From positions 45,860,707 to 45,924,706 of the forward strand of contig CM060174.1 of the NCBI GenBank assembly GCA_030549775.1: a stretch of 64,000 bases of DNA, given 5' to 3'. The stretch's first letter is position 1. The number at the start of each line of letters is the position of its first letter. The notes beneath the pieces were generated by a model. That model saw nothing but the letters and a program-made list of their open reading frames with translations, ran no database searches and had not been told where the DNA came from. Shown one piece after another: positions 33,346 through 46,329 of the stretch. The stretch is from Tamarix chinensis. Its lineage: Eukaryota > Streptophyta > Magnoliopsida > Caryophyllales > Tamaricaceae. Position numbers and translations under genes: made by a program.

Positions 33346-33399
33346 TAATAGGGTCACTTGAGAAGTGTTCAACAAGATCCTCATTCACCACCTTGTTGA

Positions 33400-34310
33400 T
33401 TGAATCGATCCAATAACAAGATTCATCAATTAGAAGGAATTTCATACATTAGATAAATCAAAGTCCACTTTCTCATTCCCAATTTTCAAAGAAATCCTCC
33501 CATTTCTTACATCAATGATGGGTCTAGTAGTATCTAGGAATGACCTACCTAGAATGATAGAAATCTGATAATCTTCTTCAATTCCATAGAAAAAAAATCA
33601 ACCGATATGAAAAACTTACCAACTTGAATGGATATGTCCTCCAAAATACCTGTCAAACGTCTTACCGATCAATTGTCCAACTGCAGGGAGATGGTGGTGG
33701 GATTTAAATATCCAAATTGCAACTTGCCATAGACTGGCAATGGCATCATACTTACACTTGCACCCAAATAACTTAATGCTCGATTAATGGAAATATTTCC
33801 AATGATGCATGGAATGGAAAATAAATGGGGGTCTTTTAATTTAGGAGGTAGCTTATTTTGGAAAATAGTGCTGCACTCCTCTATGATAAAGGCCATTTCA
33901 TATTCCTATAACTTCCTCTTGTTGGCCAAAATCTCCTTCAAAAATTTTGCATATGAGGGCATTTACGAAATTGCTTCAACAAAGGGACTGTTATTATGCA
34001 AATTTCTTAATATTTCCAAAATTTTCCAAATTGCTTTTCAACTTTAGAGTTTTCTAACCTTTGAGTGAAGGATAGGGGAGGTTTATAGGGTGTAGGTGGA
34101 ACATATTTTTCAACCTTTTCTCTTTGACCGTTAGTTATATTCTCATCAATTGTTGGGTCCTCCGCATCATTGTCTACACTCTCATCGCTCTCATTTACCC
34201 TAGTTCCTTCTACCTTCTTCCCGCTCCTTAATGTGATGGCATTCACATGGTTTTTAGGGTTTGTTTTTGGGTTGCCCCAAAAATGTCCCAAAAGGCCTAA
34301 AAGATGAGCT
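33400..34310 (-). pseudogene. Protease and Gag-Pol linker remnant, Athila-like element
   Basis: 33669-33896 is open and reads CSTIFQNKLPPKLKDPHLFSIPCIIGNISINRALSYLGASVSMMPLPVYGKL, the Athila-type retropepsin. The usual catalytic DLGAS reads YLGAS, so the catalytic Asp is lost. 34007-34291 reads HVNAITLRSGKKVEG, then an acidic stretch and PPLSFTQRLENSKVEKQFGKF, the Gag-Pol linker characteristic of Athila. 33400-33660 continues the protease end in broken frames. Confidence 0.75.
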
Positions 34311-35730
34311 AGCTTGTTAGGTTATTTGCATGGTTTGGTTTTACAACATCTTATTATACATTGCTAATGAATCAACCTTAGAAGCTAGATTTTTAATGGC
34401 ATCACTCATGGTTCTATTCTGGTGTCTAAACTCATTTTCTTCTTTCCTAAACTCTTCGTTCTATTTGGTTTGCTGACATAACAAAGTTCTCCATCAATTT
34501 TTCCAAGTTAGACTTTTGGGGCGGAGGGTAGGGAGGCCTTTTATTCTAAAAACCCAAAGGGACATTATTAGATTGAGGCAAGGATTCTAAGGAGGATTTC
34601 TATAGGATATATTTGGATGATTCCTCCACATGAGGTTATATGTGTTGGAAAAGGGGTCCCCTTTTTATTAAGTTTGTTCACGTAATGAGCATGCTCATTA
34701 ACACTTAATTCAGGGGATACTAGTGTTCTAACATGATACTATATGGTAGTATGACCAGTAATTCCTCATATTTCATATGATTTCTGGTTAGGATGATATG
34801 ATAAGGCATTAATATTTAATTTATCAAATCATTAAAACAAATTGTCTACCTTAGATGCAAGATGATCTAGTGCATCTACACCATACCTCCCACTCTTTTA
34901 GGGTAAAGAGAACTCACCCGACCATTGGAAATTATTTTAGGTCATACCTTCAATGAGTTTTCATGCATCTTGAACACTTTTGTTCATTAGTGCACCTCCG
35001 GCTGCAACATCAATAGTCATCCTTGTGTTGTAGAGAAGACCATTATAGAATGTATGGACAATTACCCAGTCCTCCAATCTATGATGTTAGCGCATTCTCA
35101 AGAGGTCTTTGTACATCTCCCAAGCATCATATAGTGATTCCCCTTCTTTCTATGTAAAGGTTGTTATTTGGTTCTGCAACTGAGTTGTTTTACTTAGAGG
35201 GAAACACTTGGCAAGGAAATCTTGTGAGAATTGATCTCAAGTAGTGATGGAGCAAGGAGGGGTGATTGTAACCAAGCCCTTGCCTTGTCTTGTAATGAGA
35301 AAGGGAAATATCCTTATCTTGATAGCATCATCCAAGAATCCATTCATCATCTGTGCATATTTATATCGTAGTATTCAAGAAAGATTGAAATGTGCATATT
35401 GTATCTTCTGTCAGGCTACCCCCTAATTGATTTTGTTGAAACATATTAAGGAGTGCATACTTTAACTTGATATTGTTGGTGGCAACATTTGACTCCCTAA
35501 TACTTGATTGCATTCTATAGGCATTAGGAGATGCAAACTCCCTAAGAGAGTGATCATCTCCACAGTTTTTGTCACCCATATCTATAGAACTTCTGCCTCC
35601 TTTCATCTCACATACCCAAGTTCTTAATTCACTCAAGGTTCTCTCAATTTTAAGATTCAATGCAACTGGAGGTCCTAAAGAGAGATATTGTTTCATATAA
35701 GGCACCTAAAGACAAAAAATAACAAATAGT
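34311..35730 (-). pseudogene. Gag remnant, Athila-like element
   Basis: The best part, 35361-35705, reads DHSLREFASPNAYRMQSSIRESNVATNNIKLKYALLNMFQQNQLGGSLTED, the conserved N-terminal Gag block of Athila elements. The remaining Gag down to about 34311 is in broken frames. Examples are 34900-35230, where minus-strand words for the Gag core can be picked out, and a low-complexity stretch near 34440-34660. The upstream end is cut by solo LTR N at the target word CAAGG (35731-35735). Sequence of the same element resumes at 41206. Confidence 0.72.
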
Positions 35731-38700
35731 CAAGGTATAATATTCTGTATTTCTAAAATCCAAATTTATTAAGTTTAATAATTTTATTAGCGTAATTTGA
35801 TGTAAACAATAATTATTTTAATTTCGATTCATTTTATGAATTTATTGACGATTTCAAATTCATATTTGAATTTAATTAATCGTTGTCGTTGTGAACCATT
35901 TTAGATAAATTCGTTCACGACCATAATTTTATTATATTCTTATGATTTCGATTTTCGGTTAAAATTTGTATTCTCGTTCTTTCCCGTATTTTGATTTCTA
36001 ATATTTTAGATTCGTTTTCGATTATAACTTCGTCGTGTGATTACGACTTTATTTTGGAGTTATATTTCATTAACGAAATATATTATTTAAATTATAGAAT
36101 TTATGTTTAAATAATTAAATTTATTTTAATGATTTTATCCGTAGAAAATATTTCCGACTTTAAATTTATTTATTTTCGGAAATCATTAATACTTTGGAAA
36201 TTTTTAAATTAAAAAGGTTTTTCGGAGATTATTTAATAATTTCTTTCCGAAATTAATTTTCTTCTATTTTACGCTTTTGATTTACGGAAAACCGATTTCA
36301 GAAATTATTTAAATTAGTCTCGGTTTATTTGAACTTGACCTAAATGTTTTATTATATGTTTTTAAATAATTTTTTGAGGTCTTATAATGTATTTCTGTAA
36401 ATAATATAAATTTTTACGTTCATTGGAAAATTCTTCCGAAAATATGTCTAAAATTCTTTATATAGTTCTTTTATGTATTTTAAGCTTTCAGAACCTTATG
36501 AAATAATTTTCGTCAGTAAATTTTAGGTAAAATATTCCAATAATAATTTTTTTTTACTTCTAGTATTTTACCTTATATGTGCATTTGTTCATAAAAAAAA
36601 TAAAAAAAAAAGACCAAGCCTAACCCCGACCAGTGCCCTTCCCGCCCTTATTCCTTTCCTCTCCTCCCGACCCCTGTCCCTGTTCGCAGCCCCAACCCTA
36701 GCCTCCCTCACCTCCCCCTTCTCCCTTGCCCTCTGCTCCAACGACCGGCCTCCTACTCCCTGCTCCTCCTTCGTCAGGCAACAACCACCACAAGCGACAC
36801 ACATCAATAGTGGGCGACAGCAACAGCGACGAGCTGAGCTAGGTCAACGCCGTCCGGCCACGGCAGACCCTACTGACCACCGGCGAGCCACCCCGGCACC
36901 TGACGAAGCTTCACCGGCCTTCCTTTGTCCCGATTTGTCAGTTTTTATTTGGTATAAATTTCTGAAAATTCCTAATATGGATTTGGTAAAATGAATGTGA
37001 TTTAGCTTGTGAAAAGTTAAATTGATTGTTTGTTTATGTATACTTGTGCTGTAATATTGATTTGGATATGTTAATTGTATGGTTATGTTGGAATTTTGGA
37101 AATTTTGGATTTTTGGCCGGGTTATGCCCAAATTTTTTAGATTCGCCCGTTTTAGCGATTTTGAATAAATTAACTATACAATAGGTTTTTAAATGTATCT
37201 AATTTCATCGTGGAATCATCAATTTGAGGAATTTAAGCATAATTTATTGGAATTTGATTTCTAGGTCAAATATCGTGTGTGACAAAATTGGGTCGTATAA
37301 TTGAGTCGTTCGCTCAATTGATTTTATAATACCATTTAAAATGTATTTAATTTTATATTGGAAGTGTTGATTTGGGAAAATTGTGCGTAATTGATCGGAA
37401 TTGGATTTTTAGATCAAAACTCCCGCGGGTTTAAATTGGATTGTGTAATCGGGTTATTTTATTCAATTGACTATATAAATTACATTAGAATATGTTTAAT
37501 TACATTTCTGAACCGTCAATTGATATGTTTTGGCAAGAATTGATCGGATTTGTATTCCCGGCTCAAAAACCCTAATTGTGCTAAATTATGTATTTATTTT
37601 ATTGGTTTTGAGCAATTGATTATTTGATATGTTATAAAATGTGTTTAATTGCATTTCTAAACATTCAATTTGATTAAATTAATAGAATTCAACCGAATTG
37701 TATTTTCGGGCCTAAAACCCTAGATTTCAAGTGAGATTATGAAATTGGTTATTGTATAGTTGTTTTTCTAAAGTTAAATTTGTAGAAGTAGTTGAAATTA
37801 TCCTAATTGTATTCTAATACTTTTAATTGGGATTAATTGATTTGAATTACCTGAGTTTGTGTTGTGGGCTTGAAAACCCTAATTTTGAAAATGGGTCGTC
37901 TTGAATTGGTTAATCGGAAGATTGTTTGATTGAAATTGATTGTCTAGATTTATCTACAATTGGTTTAATTGTGTTTTAAAACTATCAATTTGAGTTAATC
38001 GAAGTGATTTGGCCGATTCGTAGTTTAGGCATTAAAAACCCTAATCTTTGGGGATGATTTTATAAAATTGATTTTTTCTATGCGTCTTTTATCTAATCGA
38101 TTTCTATCTTTGCTTTTTAAATCATTTAAATTATGTTTTAATCTAATCGATTTGGATTTGGTTCTATGTAAATGGTTGGGTTACCTATTTAGTTATAAAA
38201 CCTAATAAATAAGTTATTTCTGATAAATTAACGTATGATCGATTATTCTTTCTTGGTCTTTCCAAATTAATATGAAATGTTCCAAGTGGTATTTGTATTA
38301 ATCCGCTTTGATTTATATTTAATCTTAAATCTTAATATAGCTATGCTTTTAAGTCCTAAGTTTTGGACATGTTTTCCAAGAAAGATCGTTTGTGTCCGTT
38401 TGTGTTTATTTAACTAGAATATGTGAATTATTAATTGATAAGATAGTTTCTAACTTAGTTTTTGATGTCTATCAACGATATAGGAAAGCTTTATTGTGGA
38501 TCCTCGAGCTATTAATCTTCTCTCTCCCTCTTATCTTGCTTAGCTAGCTTCGGGTCTAGGTAAGTCTCTACTTACCTCTACTTATGGGTGTTTCGTAAGG
38601 ATGTGGCTAAGGTCCCTACGTGTTATTTGACTTGCATGCCTTGGATGCTTTGTATATATACCATGTCCTATTGTGTATCACATGATTATCCTCAATGTGT

Positions 38701-39534
38701 TTTATGCGTAGCGCAGCTTGGAGTTAAGGTATGTGGTATGTGTTTTTCTTAGGACATGAATGTGATATCCATATGTGGTGATTATGATGTGTTGTGACAT
38801 GATGTAACCCTCTAGGACATGCATGATAGGGTGATTATTATTATGCCATAGAGATGAAAAAAAAATAAATAAATGGGAAGTGAGTTGCTAAAGGGGAGTG
38901 TAAGGGACCCGATTAGGGTTTTGGGAAGAATTAGTAATCTAAAAAAAAGGCAAAAGTAAAAATGATTAAGGGTGAGTGAGGTGCAGGTTGAGAGTGAGAG
39001 TTTATGTTATAAGGAATGATTATGGGTGTTATTGGAGAGAAGAAATATTGGGTGAAAAGGAGAGGTTACTTGTGGGAGAAAAAAGGTACTAGGGTTGAAG
39101 TGCCAACTAGGGTGTTAGGGTCATAGGTGGAACCGATTGGTAAAGTAATATGATTTGGGATTTAACCTAAATGAGATGAGGTGTTTGAAAATAAATGAAC
39201 TAACGGTAGTGAAGTAAGAAGAAGTTGGGCCACATATGTCCAATTAGGGTTTCAAGGGAAACCCGAGAGGCTAATAGCAGGTGGAGTCTGATGTCACAAG
39301 GTGTTGGGCCTTAACCCACACCTTTAGGAGTTGGTTTTCATTATGTGTAGGTGTAAAGGGGAATAGATATTAAGGTGTGATAAAGGGCGCCAGAGTCCCA
39401 AGATATGGGACGGGCCCTTCTGGGAGGATGAGTGTGGATATAGTTAGCCATGCATGTCAAGGGTAAAATACTCAAATAAGATATGTTAAGATACTAATCA
39501 CTTAAAGAGGAAGATTGTTGAGCCGGGCCCAGAC

Positions 39535-40340
39535 CGATCCACCGGCATAATAGTGGCCAGGTGCCGGGGTGCCCTAGAGACCGATCCACCGGCATATAAT
39601 AGTGGTTAGGTGCGTTCTGCCCTATAAGTGACTGATCCACCGACTATAATAGTGGGGGATCCCGAGCTCAACAAACCAAAAATTAAGTTACAAGTAAATC
39701 ATGGGAAAGATACGTTATACTTACAGTGAAACACCATGAGAGTCAGGGCCAGACCGATCCACCGACATAATAGTGGCCAGGAGCATTTTGCCTTAGAGAC
39801 CGATTCACCGGCATATAATAGTGGTTAGGTGCGTTCTTCCCTATAAGTGACTGATCCACCGACTATAATAGTGGGGGATCCCGAGCTCAACAAACCAAAA
39901 ATTAAGTTACAAGTAAATCATGGGAAAGATACGTTATACTTACAGTGAAACACCATGAGAGTCAGGGCCAGACCGATCCACCGACATAATAGTGGCCAGG
40001 AGCATTCTGCCTTAGAGACCGATTCACCGGCATATAATAGTGGTTAGGTGCGTTCTGCCCTATTAGTAACCGATCCACCAGCTATAATAGTGGGGCTCCC
40101 ATACTCGCATGGATTAACAAAGATTATGGTGTGAAATGACTTATAAATAAATCATGGAAAGATACGTTATAATCACAGTGAAAAACCATGAGAGTCGGGG
40201 CCAGACTGATCCACCGACATAATAGTGGCCAGGAGCGTTCTGCCATGGAGATCCACCGGCATAAAATAGTGGTTAGGTGCGTTCTGCCCTATAAGTGACC
40301 GATCCAGCGGCTATAATAGTGGGGTTCCCACACTCTCATG
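39535..40340 (+). repeat. 219-bp higher-order repeat with CCACCGGCTATAATAGTGG motif
   Basis: The word CTATAAGTGAC (or a variant) recurs at 39622, 39841, 40060 and 40290, giving periods of 219, 219 and 230. Each unit has three short blocks of GATCCACCG(G/A)CATAATAGTGG type and a spacer with AAGATACGTTATA(C/A)TTACAGTGAAA. The motif is the reverse complement of the one in LTR B at 9945-10330 and occurs in the same relative place in the LTR. Confidence 0.85.
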
Positions 40341-41076
40341 GATTCATAACGATTATGACGTGAACCGACTATATTTACCAGAGATCGAAAGAATGAGTCT
40401 ACCCGGACCATAGCTGGATTTTATTATCTGTATTACTACATGCGGCTTATGTGATTGGGGCTATGTAATGAGTTGTCAATAGTATAGATTAATCCTACCT
40501 GAGGCACATGAGTTACTTTACATTTTGGTCATACTACCCTTATATGTTTGAACAGGATGTTACATATGTTTCACAGGTTATTATATGTGTATGGTAGGAC
40601 TTATAATGTGGGTTTTGAGTATGCGTAATAATGTATCAACGTATTGTACCATGATTTAATATGCACTTGATGTATAGTTACGTCTCTCCCATAAAATAGG
40701 GTAGTGGAACTTACTTAGTATTGGACCCGTACTGATACTACCTTGGTTGAATGGGTCCTGTGATGATCCACTGATGGTGGGGAGCAGACCTCTTGTGCAG
40801 GTTTAAGATCGAATACTGTTTTGGGGTGGAAGGCTTGACTTGACTGAGTAGGCAATCCGGATATTGATCCGTCGAGTTTTATCTCGTTTAACTGTATTTC
40901 TCTTTGGAAGTTATAAGTGTTGTATTTAAATTTTCAAGGGCTTTGTAATTAACTTTCAATTTCTCGTACTCTGATAAGCTTTTCAAATTCGGATTTATTT
41001 CACAGGTTTCGCTGATGTGCTCAGCGATGATTTCATTTAGATATCTGAGATTGTTTGACAGGTTTTAGCCTTGCAT

Positions 41077-41115
41077 CTAGCATGAGATAGATGGTGGACA
41101 TTTATCTTGTGTTAG
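41077..41115 (+). promoter_or_regulatory. Conserved hairpin near LTR 3' end (copy N)
   Basis: Arms CTAGCATGAGATAGATG (41077-41093) and CATTTATCTTGTGTTAG (41099-41115) pair over 17 positions as RNA, with every mismatch a G-U wobble. The loop is GTGGA. CTGTGGCGGTAAAA follows directly. Arm sequence differs completely from the other copies while position and downstream motif are the same. Confidence 0.65.
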
Positions 41116-41210
41116 CTGTGGCGGTAAAATTTCCCAAATTCTCTCCTAGCTTCCGCTTTATTCTTTCAAAAAAAAATTCCAGGAGGGAAATTTGGGGGTG
41201 TTACACAAGG

Positions 41211-41322
41211 CAAGAAAGAAATGCATGGAACAAACATATTAAGTAAAGAAAAATCTAGTTTGGCCTAATAATAAAGGAATCAATGTCAATTTGCCAAAGC
41301 CCCAACAATGGCGCCAAAAACT
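41211..41322 (-). other. Leader and PBS of the Athila-like element
   Basis: On the minus strand AAGTTTTTGGCGCCATTG follows the LTR end by a few bases; the PBS TGGCGCCATTGTTGGGG lies at about 41300-41316. The TGGCGCC-type PBS is the form usual in Athila/Tat elements and agrees with the protein-based call. The remaining leader carries no gene. Confidence 0.75.
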
Positions 41323-42796
41323 TGATAGATGTTATTCCACAAGCACACAGCTGCGTCATTGCATGTCAAGGTCATACCTGTACGTTCGCAATTAATTACC
41401 AAATTTCATTATATTAGCTTCATAGATTTGCTATAAAAGGAAAGACAGAAGCAAATAGTAAACTAACTAATAAATTATAGATGATTGGACTATATATGTG
41501 AACCTAGGATTGAATTTCAATCTTGTTTTTGGTAATAACAAAAATGAATTATTAATTTGTCATAGTATAGTTCAAGATTGATGTGAACAATCAGTCAACT
41601 TTAATTCACTAGCTTCTTTCAAGATCTAAGAATGTATCTAATTTAATCAATTGACTACCTTCATCACTAATAGATTAGATTATACCCATTAAACACCACT
41701 AATTTAAGTTGTCTCTAAGAATCAATTGTCTACTCTCATGATCAGTTGAATTCCCGTTCATATATTAATTTATCGATATTGAATTCAACCTTTCAGTCAT
41801 AATCAACATATATATATATATATATATATATTCAAATTCTTTCAAATCTAACCTATATCATTAATTTCTAATATACAAAATAGTTGTTATGAACCATACA
41901 TATGATATATAACTTAACACATCTTAATCATACCAAATAAAGTCTAATTCAATCCTAGAGAAAGATAATTACTCGCTCATCATTTGAATAAAATTTAGAT
42001 AATGAATGTAGTAGACATACATGTGATAGAATTAAAAAATAAAGGGAGAGAATAAAAAAATTAAAAGATTAAACCATAGATTGAAGAGAAAATTAATGAT
42101 CTGTAGAGACGAAATACACCCTCTGAAATCTTGATTGGATAACATAGATTACATATAAATTAAATATATATTACAATAGATTGTTTTGGTTCAAAATCAT
42201 ACAAAGCAATCAACATCCTCCTCAAATCTATCTTACTTCTCCCTCTTTTATACCCCCCCTTGTATATGAGTATCAAATAATGGGAGGTCATGTCAAAGAA
42301 ATCATGCAAAATGGTAATCACTGTCTGTTGTACAACTGTGTAAGGTCGCACCGGCTAGCCTTGTGGCTTTTCTCTTAGTATATTGATATACGACGTTGTT
42401 TGATAGTTGCATGGTTGTGCAAAGCTGCACCACCAGGCCGTGCAACTTTTCTATTTTTGGCAGTTAAGATATTTAGGCTAGCACAGGTGTGTAAGGTTGC
42501 ACTCGCTAGTTATACAACATCCAAATTTTCATTCTCTTCCTTCCTTTACTTCTATTTTCAACTCTTGGACCCTATTTACTTCTCCAATGATATGTAAGGT
42601 TGATTTTCTTCATTCAAGGCCCTCCATAATTAATTATTCTCTTGATTCCATGCATTATTCCATTAAATCCTTGTGTTTGTATAAGAATTTCTTGAAATCC
42701 ACTATCAAGAAAATAATAACACAAATAAGAGGCCAAACAAGATAATAAAAGTGTAGGGAAAGTAGGATAAAAATATGGAAAAAATTTAGTTTATCA
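41323..42796 (-). mobile_element. 5' LTR of the Athila-like element
   Basis: The minus strand begins TGATAAACTAAATTTT at 42796 and ends AACATCTATCA at 41323 next to the PBS region, giving 1474 bp. This is close to solo LTR G (1547 bp), which has the same kind of ends. Inside are a (TA)n run (41808-41831) and three degraded copies, about 80 bases apart, of a TGTGTAAGGTCGCAC-like phrase (about 42336, 42416, 42489). The matching 3' LTR is missing because the element is cut at 28906. Frames 42181-42745 are not called. Confidence 0.65.
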
Positions 42797-43477
42797 TATA
42801 TGAGATTAGGAATGAAGCTCAAAGGAAAAGCCTAAACTATTTAAACAAAAGGAATATAATCCCAACAAGATAATTTTTTGTAAAACAACTTTGGTCTCAA
42901 ATTCATAAAAAGAAATACTTTAAAATACAAAGAATCATATTTGAGGTCACAAATGACCAAGCTAATGGAGGAAAACAATTATAAACACAAAAATAAGTTA
43001 TATGGGAGCTTCTCATAAAAAACATTATTCTTAAAAATATTATTTACAAATGATAGAAAATATTTTTTTATACTAAGAAGCTCAAAACAAAAAATAGTCA
43101 AAAAGTTATTACCCAGAATCACCATTCATCAAGAAAAATACTATTTACACTCGATTACTATTCCCAAGTTGAAAGTCAATTATTCTTAACCACTAATTTT
43201 ATATAAACAGAAAGGTATTTTAGGGTAATTATTCATTTTATTTGTTATCTTTTTTCTAACCCTACTTAGGGTAATTAGATGGTAATTAAGCCAAGAATAC
43301 TGTGAATGTTTTAAGAACATCAAGAACAATCATAAATCATTCAAATTCTCAACCAAAATTAAAAGAATTTAAATATGATTTTCCACTATAAGTAATTAAT
43401 TTCTTTCTATGATTTATTCAAATTTTCCACTATAAGTAATTAATATCTTTCTATGATTTATTCAGATCCAATGCTTT
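42797..43477. other. Unclassified AT-rich sequence with a 44-bp tandem duplication
   Basis: No gene is visible. 43378-43421 and 43422-43464 are two near-identical copies of a 44-base unit (TTTCCACTATAAGTAATTAA ... TTATTCA), one mismatch apart, so the duplication is recent. The general style (TTTTAAGAACATCAAGAAC) recalls 47920-48000 and 49620-49640. Confidence 0.5.
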
Positions 43478-43486
43478 TTTTATTGA

Positions 43487-43715
43487 GCTCGGGACCCCCA
43501 CTATTTTAGCCGGTGGACCGGGATATATATAATCATCATCCAGGCAAAACACTCTTGGGCCACTATTATATCTGGTGGATCAGTACTCGTAATCACTTGC
43601 CAGGGCAACACGCTCCTGGGCCACTATTATATCTGGTGGATCGGTATTCATAATCACTTGCCAGGGCAACACTCTCCTGGGCCACTATTATAACCGGTGG
43701 ATCGGTACTCAATAT
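43487..43715 (-). repeat. 61-bp minisatellite with TATAATAGTGGCCC motif (copy D)
   Basis: There are three to four units of 61 bp. Each has GGGCCACTATTATA(T/A)C(T/C)GGTGGATCGG and then TTGCCAGGGCAACACTCTCC, here split into shorter words. It matches 61845-62010 in copy C in inverted orientation. Confidence 0.8.
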
Positions 43716-44419
43716 CATAAGTCATCTGGGCCCGGCTCATTAATATTTCACTTTCATTATTAGTATCTTTCCTTTCCTTAATCAGCACAAAAATTCTATT
43801 TATTTGCCTCGGACGGGAGATCAAGAACCTGGGACACAAAGGTACACCGATCATACCGGTACATACAAGCTACTCAGTACCCTTCAACCACGAACCCAGG
43901 GACGCAAAGGTACCCTGGTCTTACTAGTGCATAAAGCTACTCAGTACCCTACCGACAAGGACACCTAATCCATAAGTATGCATACCCCTTAAATAGGTTC
44001 GTAGAGCTAGATAGAGTAAGATATAGGGCCTGGCATGGGCACAAAGGCACACCAGCAAATACCAGAATAATCGTGGACTAAACCACGTCTTTAGGGTAGC
44101 GACCCCAAAAGAGTCACCATTCCCGATCTCGAGGTCTTTCACTTCAAGTATTAGTGTCTTAATTAAGGTGATCACTAAAAGCACAATAATCAGATACTTA
44201 TTCACTTTCAATCATTCCGATGTCATTAGTCATTTGTTATTCAGACGATTATCAAGGATATCACAGAGAAAACATTAAGGCCGTCATAATCTCATCTAAT
44301 TCCGACTTAGGATTTGTTCTCGTGATACTTACTAATTATCAAATACTCTTACCTTGCTAATTAACATTATTTGAATCATATCATGAAATTCCACAATCAC
44401 TACAACATGTTAGGTACAA

Positions 44420-45660
44420 ATTACTTATTTACCCCTTACTTATATAATTGTTAAGTCATCCCTTCCTTACTTGACAAGTTACCCTATTAACCTTTCGGTT
44501 GCATAATTACCAACTTACCCCTTATCCGGTTTAGGTTACCAAGTTATCCCCTACGCTTTTTAGATCAGCATTCACCCCTCATAATTTCTACACTTAACAT
44601 ATCTCCCATTTGGTTGGTTAGATTACCATTTTGCCCTTTTCTCTTATTACAATTAACAACTTGCCCTTTAATTGGATAAATTACTAAATTACCCATCTTC
44701 GATATCATGATTACCAAATTCCCCCTTTAGTAGGTTAAATAATTACTAACTCACCCTTTAGTCAATTGAATTACCAAATTGCCCTTCTCCATCATTATAA
44801 TTACCGAATTGCCCCTTAGTTGGTTGAATTACCAAATTACCCTTTTTCATTATCATAATTACCATTCTACCCTTCTCAATTATTATAATTACTATTTTAC
44901 CCTCCTCCATTATTATAAACACCAATTTACCCTACTTCATAATTATAACTACCAATTTACCCTTCTCCATTATTATAAACACCAATTTACCCTTCTTCAT
45001 AATTATAATCACCAATTTACTCTTTTCCATATTTATTATTATTAATTTACCCTTCTCCATAATTATAATTACCAATTTACCCTTCTCCATATTTATAAGT
45101 ATTAATTTACCCTTATCCATAATTATAATTACCAATTTACCCTTCTCCATTTTTATAAATATTATATTTCCCTTCTATAATCATAATTTAATTACCAAGT
45201 TACCCTTCGTCATTTTTATAATTACCAAGTTACCCCTTACTCCCAAGTTTACCATAAATATCCTTTTATTTACAAAATTATCCTTCTATCCCTTACTTCC
45301 AAAATTACCATTCTTACCACTTACTTATAAAATTACTATATTGCCCTTTGACTCCAAAATTACCACTTTACCCTTTTCTCCAAAAATTACCATAATACCC
45401 CTTTACTTATAAAATTATCATTTGTCATTTAATCATAAAATTACCATAATACCCCTTTTTCTTACAACTTACAATTTTATCATTTTACTTATATAATTAT
45501 CATTTCACCCCCTTTCTTTCAAAATTACCAAGATACCATTTTGCTTACAAAATCACCGTTTTACCCTTTTCTTTCAAAATTACCAAAATACCCCTTTACT
45601 ACAAAATTTCAAAAATACCCTTTTCACTTATAAAATTACCACTTAACCCCTTTATTCACC
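44420..45660 (-). repeat. GGTAATTTT minisatellite (copy D)
   Basis: Units of about 30-37 bp on the minus strand centre on GGAGAAGGGTAAATTGG and AATTATAAT. Frames 44779-45045 and 44932-45150 spell MEKGKL-type repeats because of a 30-bp unit and are not genes. Confidence 0.85.
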
Positions 45661-46329
45661 ACTTTTATGAATTTACTTCCACTACATAAAATACTAATAT
45701 TAGCACTTCATTCTTATCATTTAACTCCACCAACTTGTCATTATTCAACATATTACTCATTAGAAACTACATATATTAGTTCACATACTTACACAAGCAT
45801 ATTACTAAAATACTCTTAGACTCACAATAATATTATTCATGCATTAGCAACATAACAATCATAGACAAGCATTTAACATTTCCATCATTAATCAAACTAT
45901 TCCCTTAAGTATCATCTCTACACATGGCACAAAAGCTATCATACTTTTCTTTTTTTATCAATCAATATAAGCAACCACATATATATCATACTAGGCACAC
46001 AAAACATACATAAAATCATACTAAAATCCCTAATGTGCTAGCATACGTTTTTCCATGCATTTATTTGAGGTTTAACGATTACCTCAATCCCACAAAAATC
46101 GAATCTTACCGGTATCCAGGTTAAAGATTCAAGCTTTAAATAGCAAACTCAACACCTAAAAATAATATCAATAATTATTATATTAGAAATAAGAAAATCA
46201 AAGCATAAGACCTTATAAAATTTACTTAATGAAATAATTAGATTAAATATTATTTTACCTTAAATTTTTAATAAATAATGGTCTAATAATTGCAGCAACT
46301 TATACTCCATATGCAGTATGAGCTGCATG

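Larger units (their letters stand above)
35736..41205 (+). mobile_element. Giant solo LTR N, 5.47 kb, in the Athila-like element
   Basis: It begins TATAATATTCTG (TG changed to TA) and ends ATTTGGGGGTGTTACA. A perfect 5-bp target duplication CAAGG flanks it (35731-35735 and 41206-41210). Its start matches the 3' LTR of element B; its later part (40690-40880) matches LTR B near 9600-9750. Internal order is an AT-rich start (35736-36580), a short GC-rich patch (36600-36930), an AT-rich middle with repeated AAAACCCTAATTT-like words (37500-38060), unique sequence (38060-39500), a 219-bp repeat block (39535-40340), then the tail with hairpin. No internal region remains, so it was formed by LTR-LTR recombination. 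Frames 36589-36807 and 36844-37131 lie in the GC patch and are not called. Confidence 0.88.

Noticed and set aside
36589..37131. Ala/Gly/Arg-rich frames in a GC-rich patch as a host exon
   Set aside because: The patch is inside giant solo LTR N, which has exact ends and target duplication.
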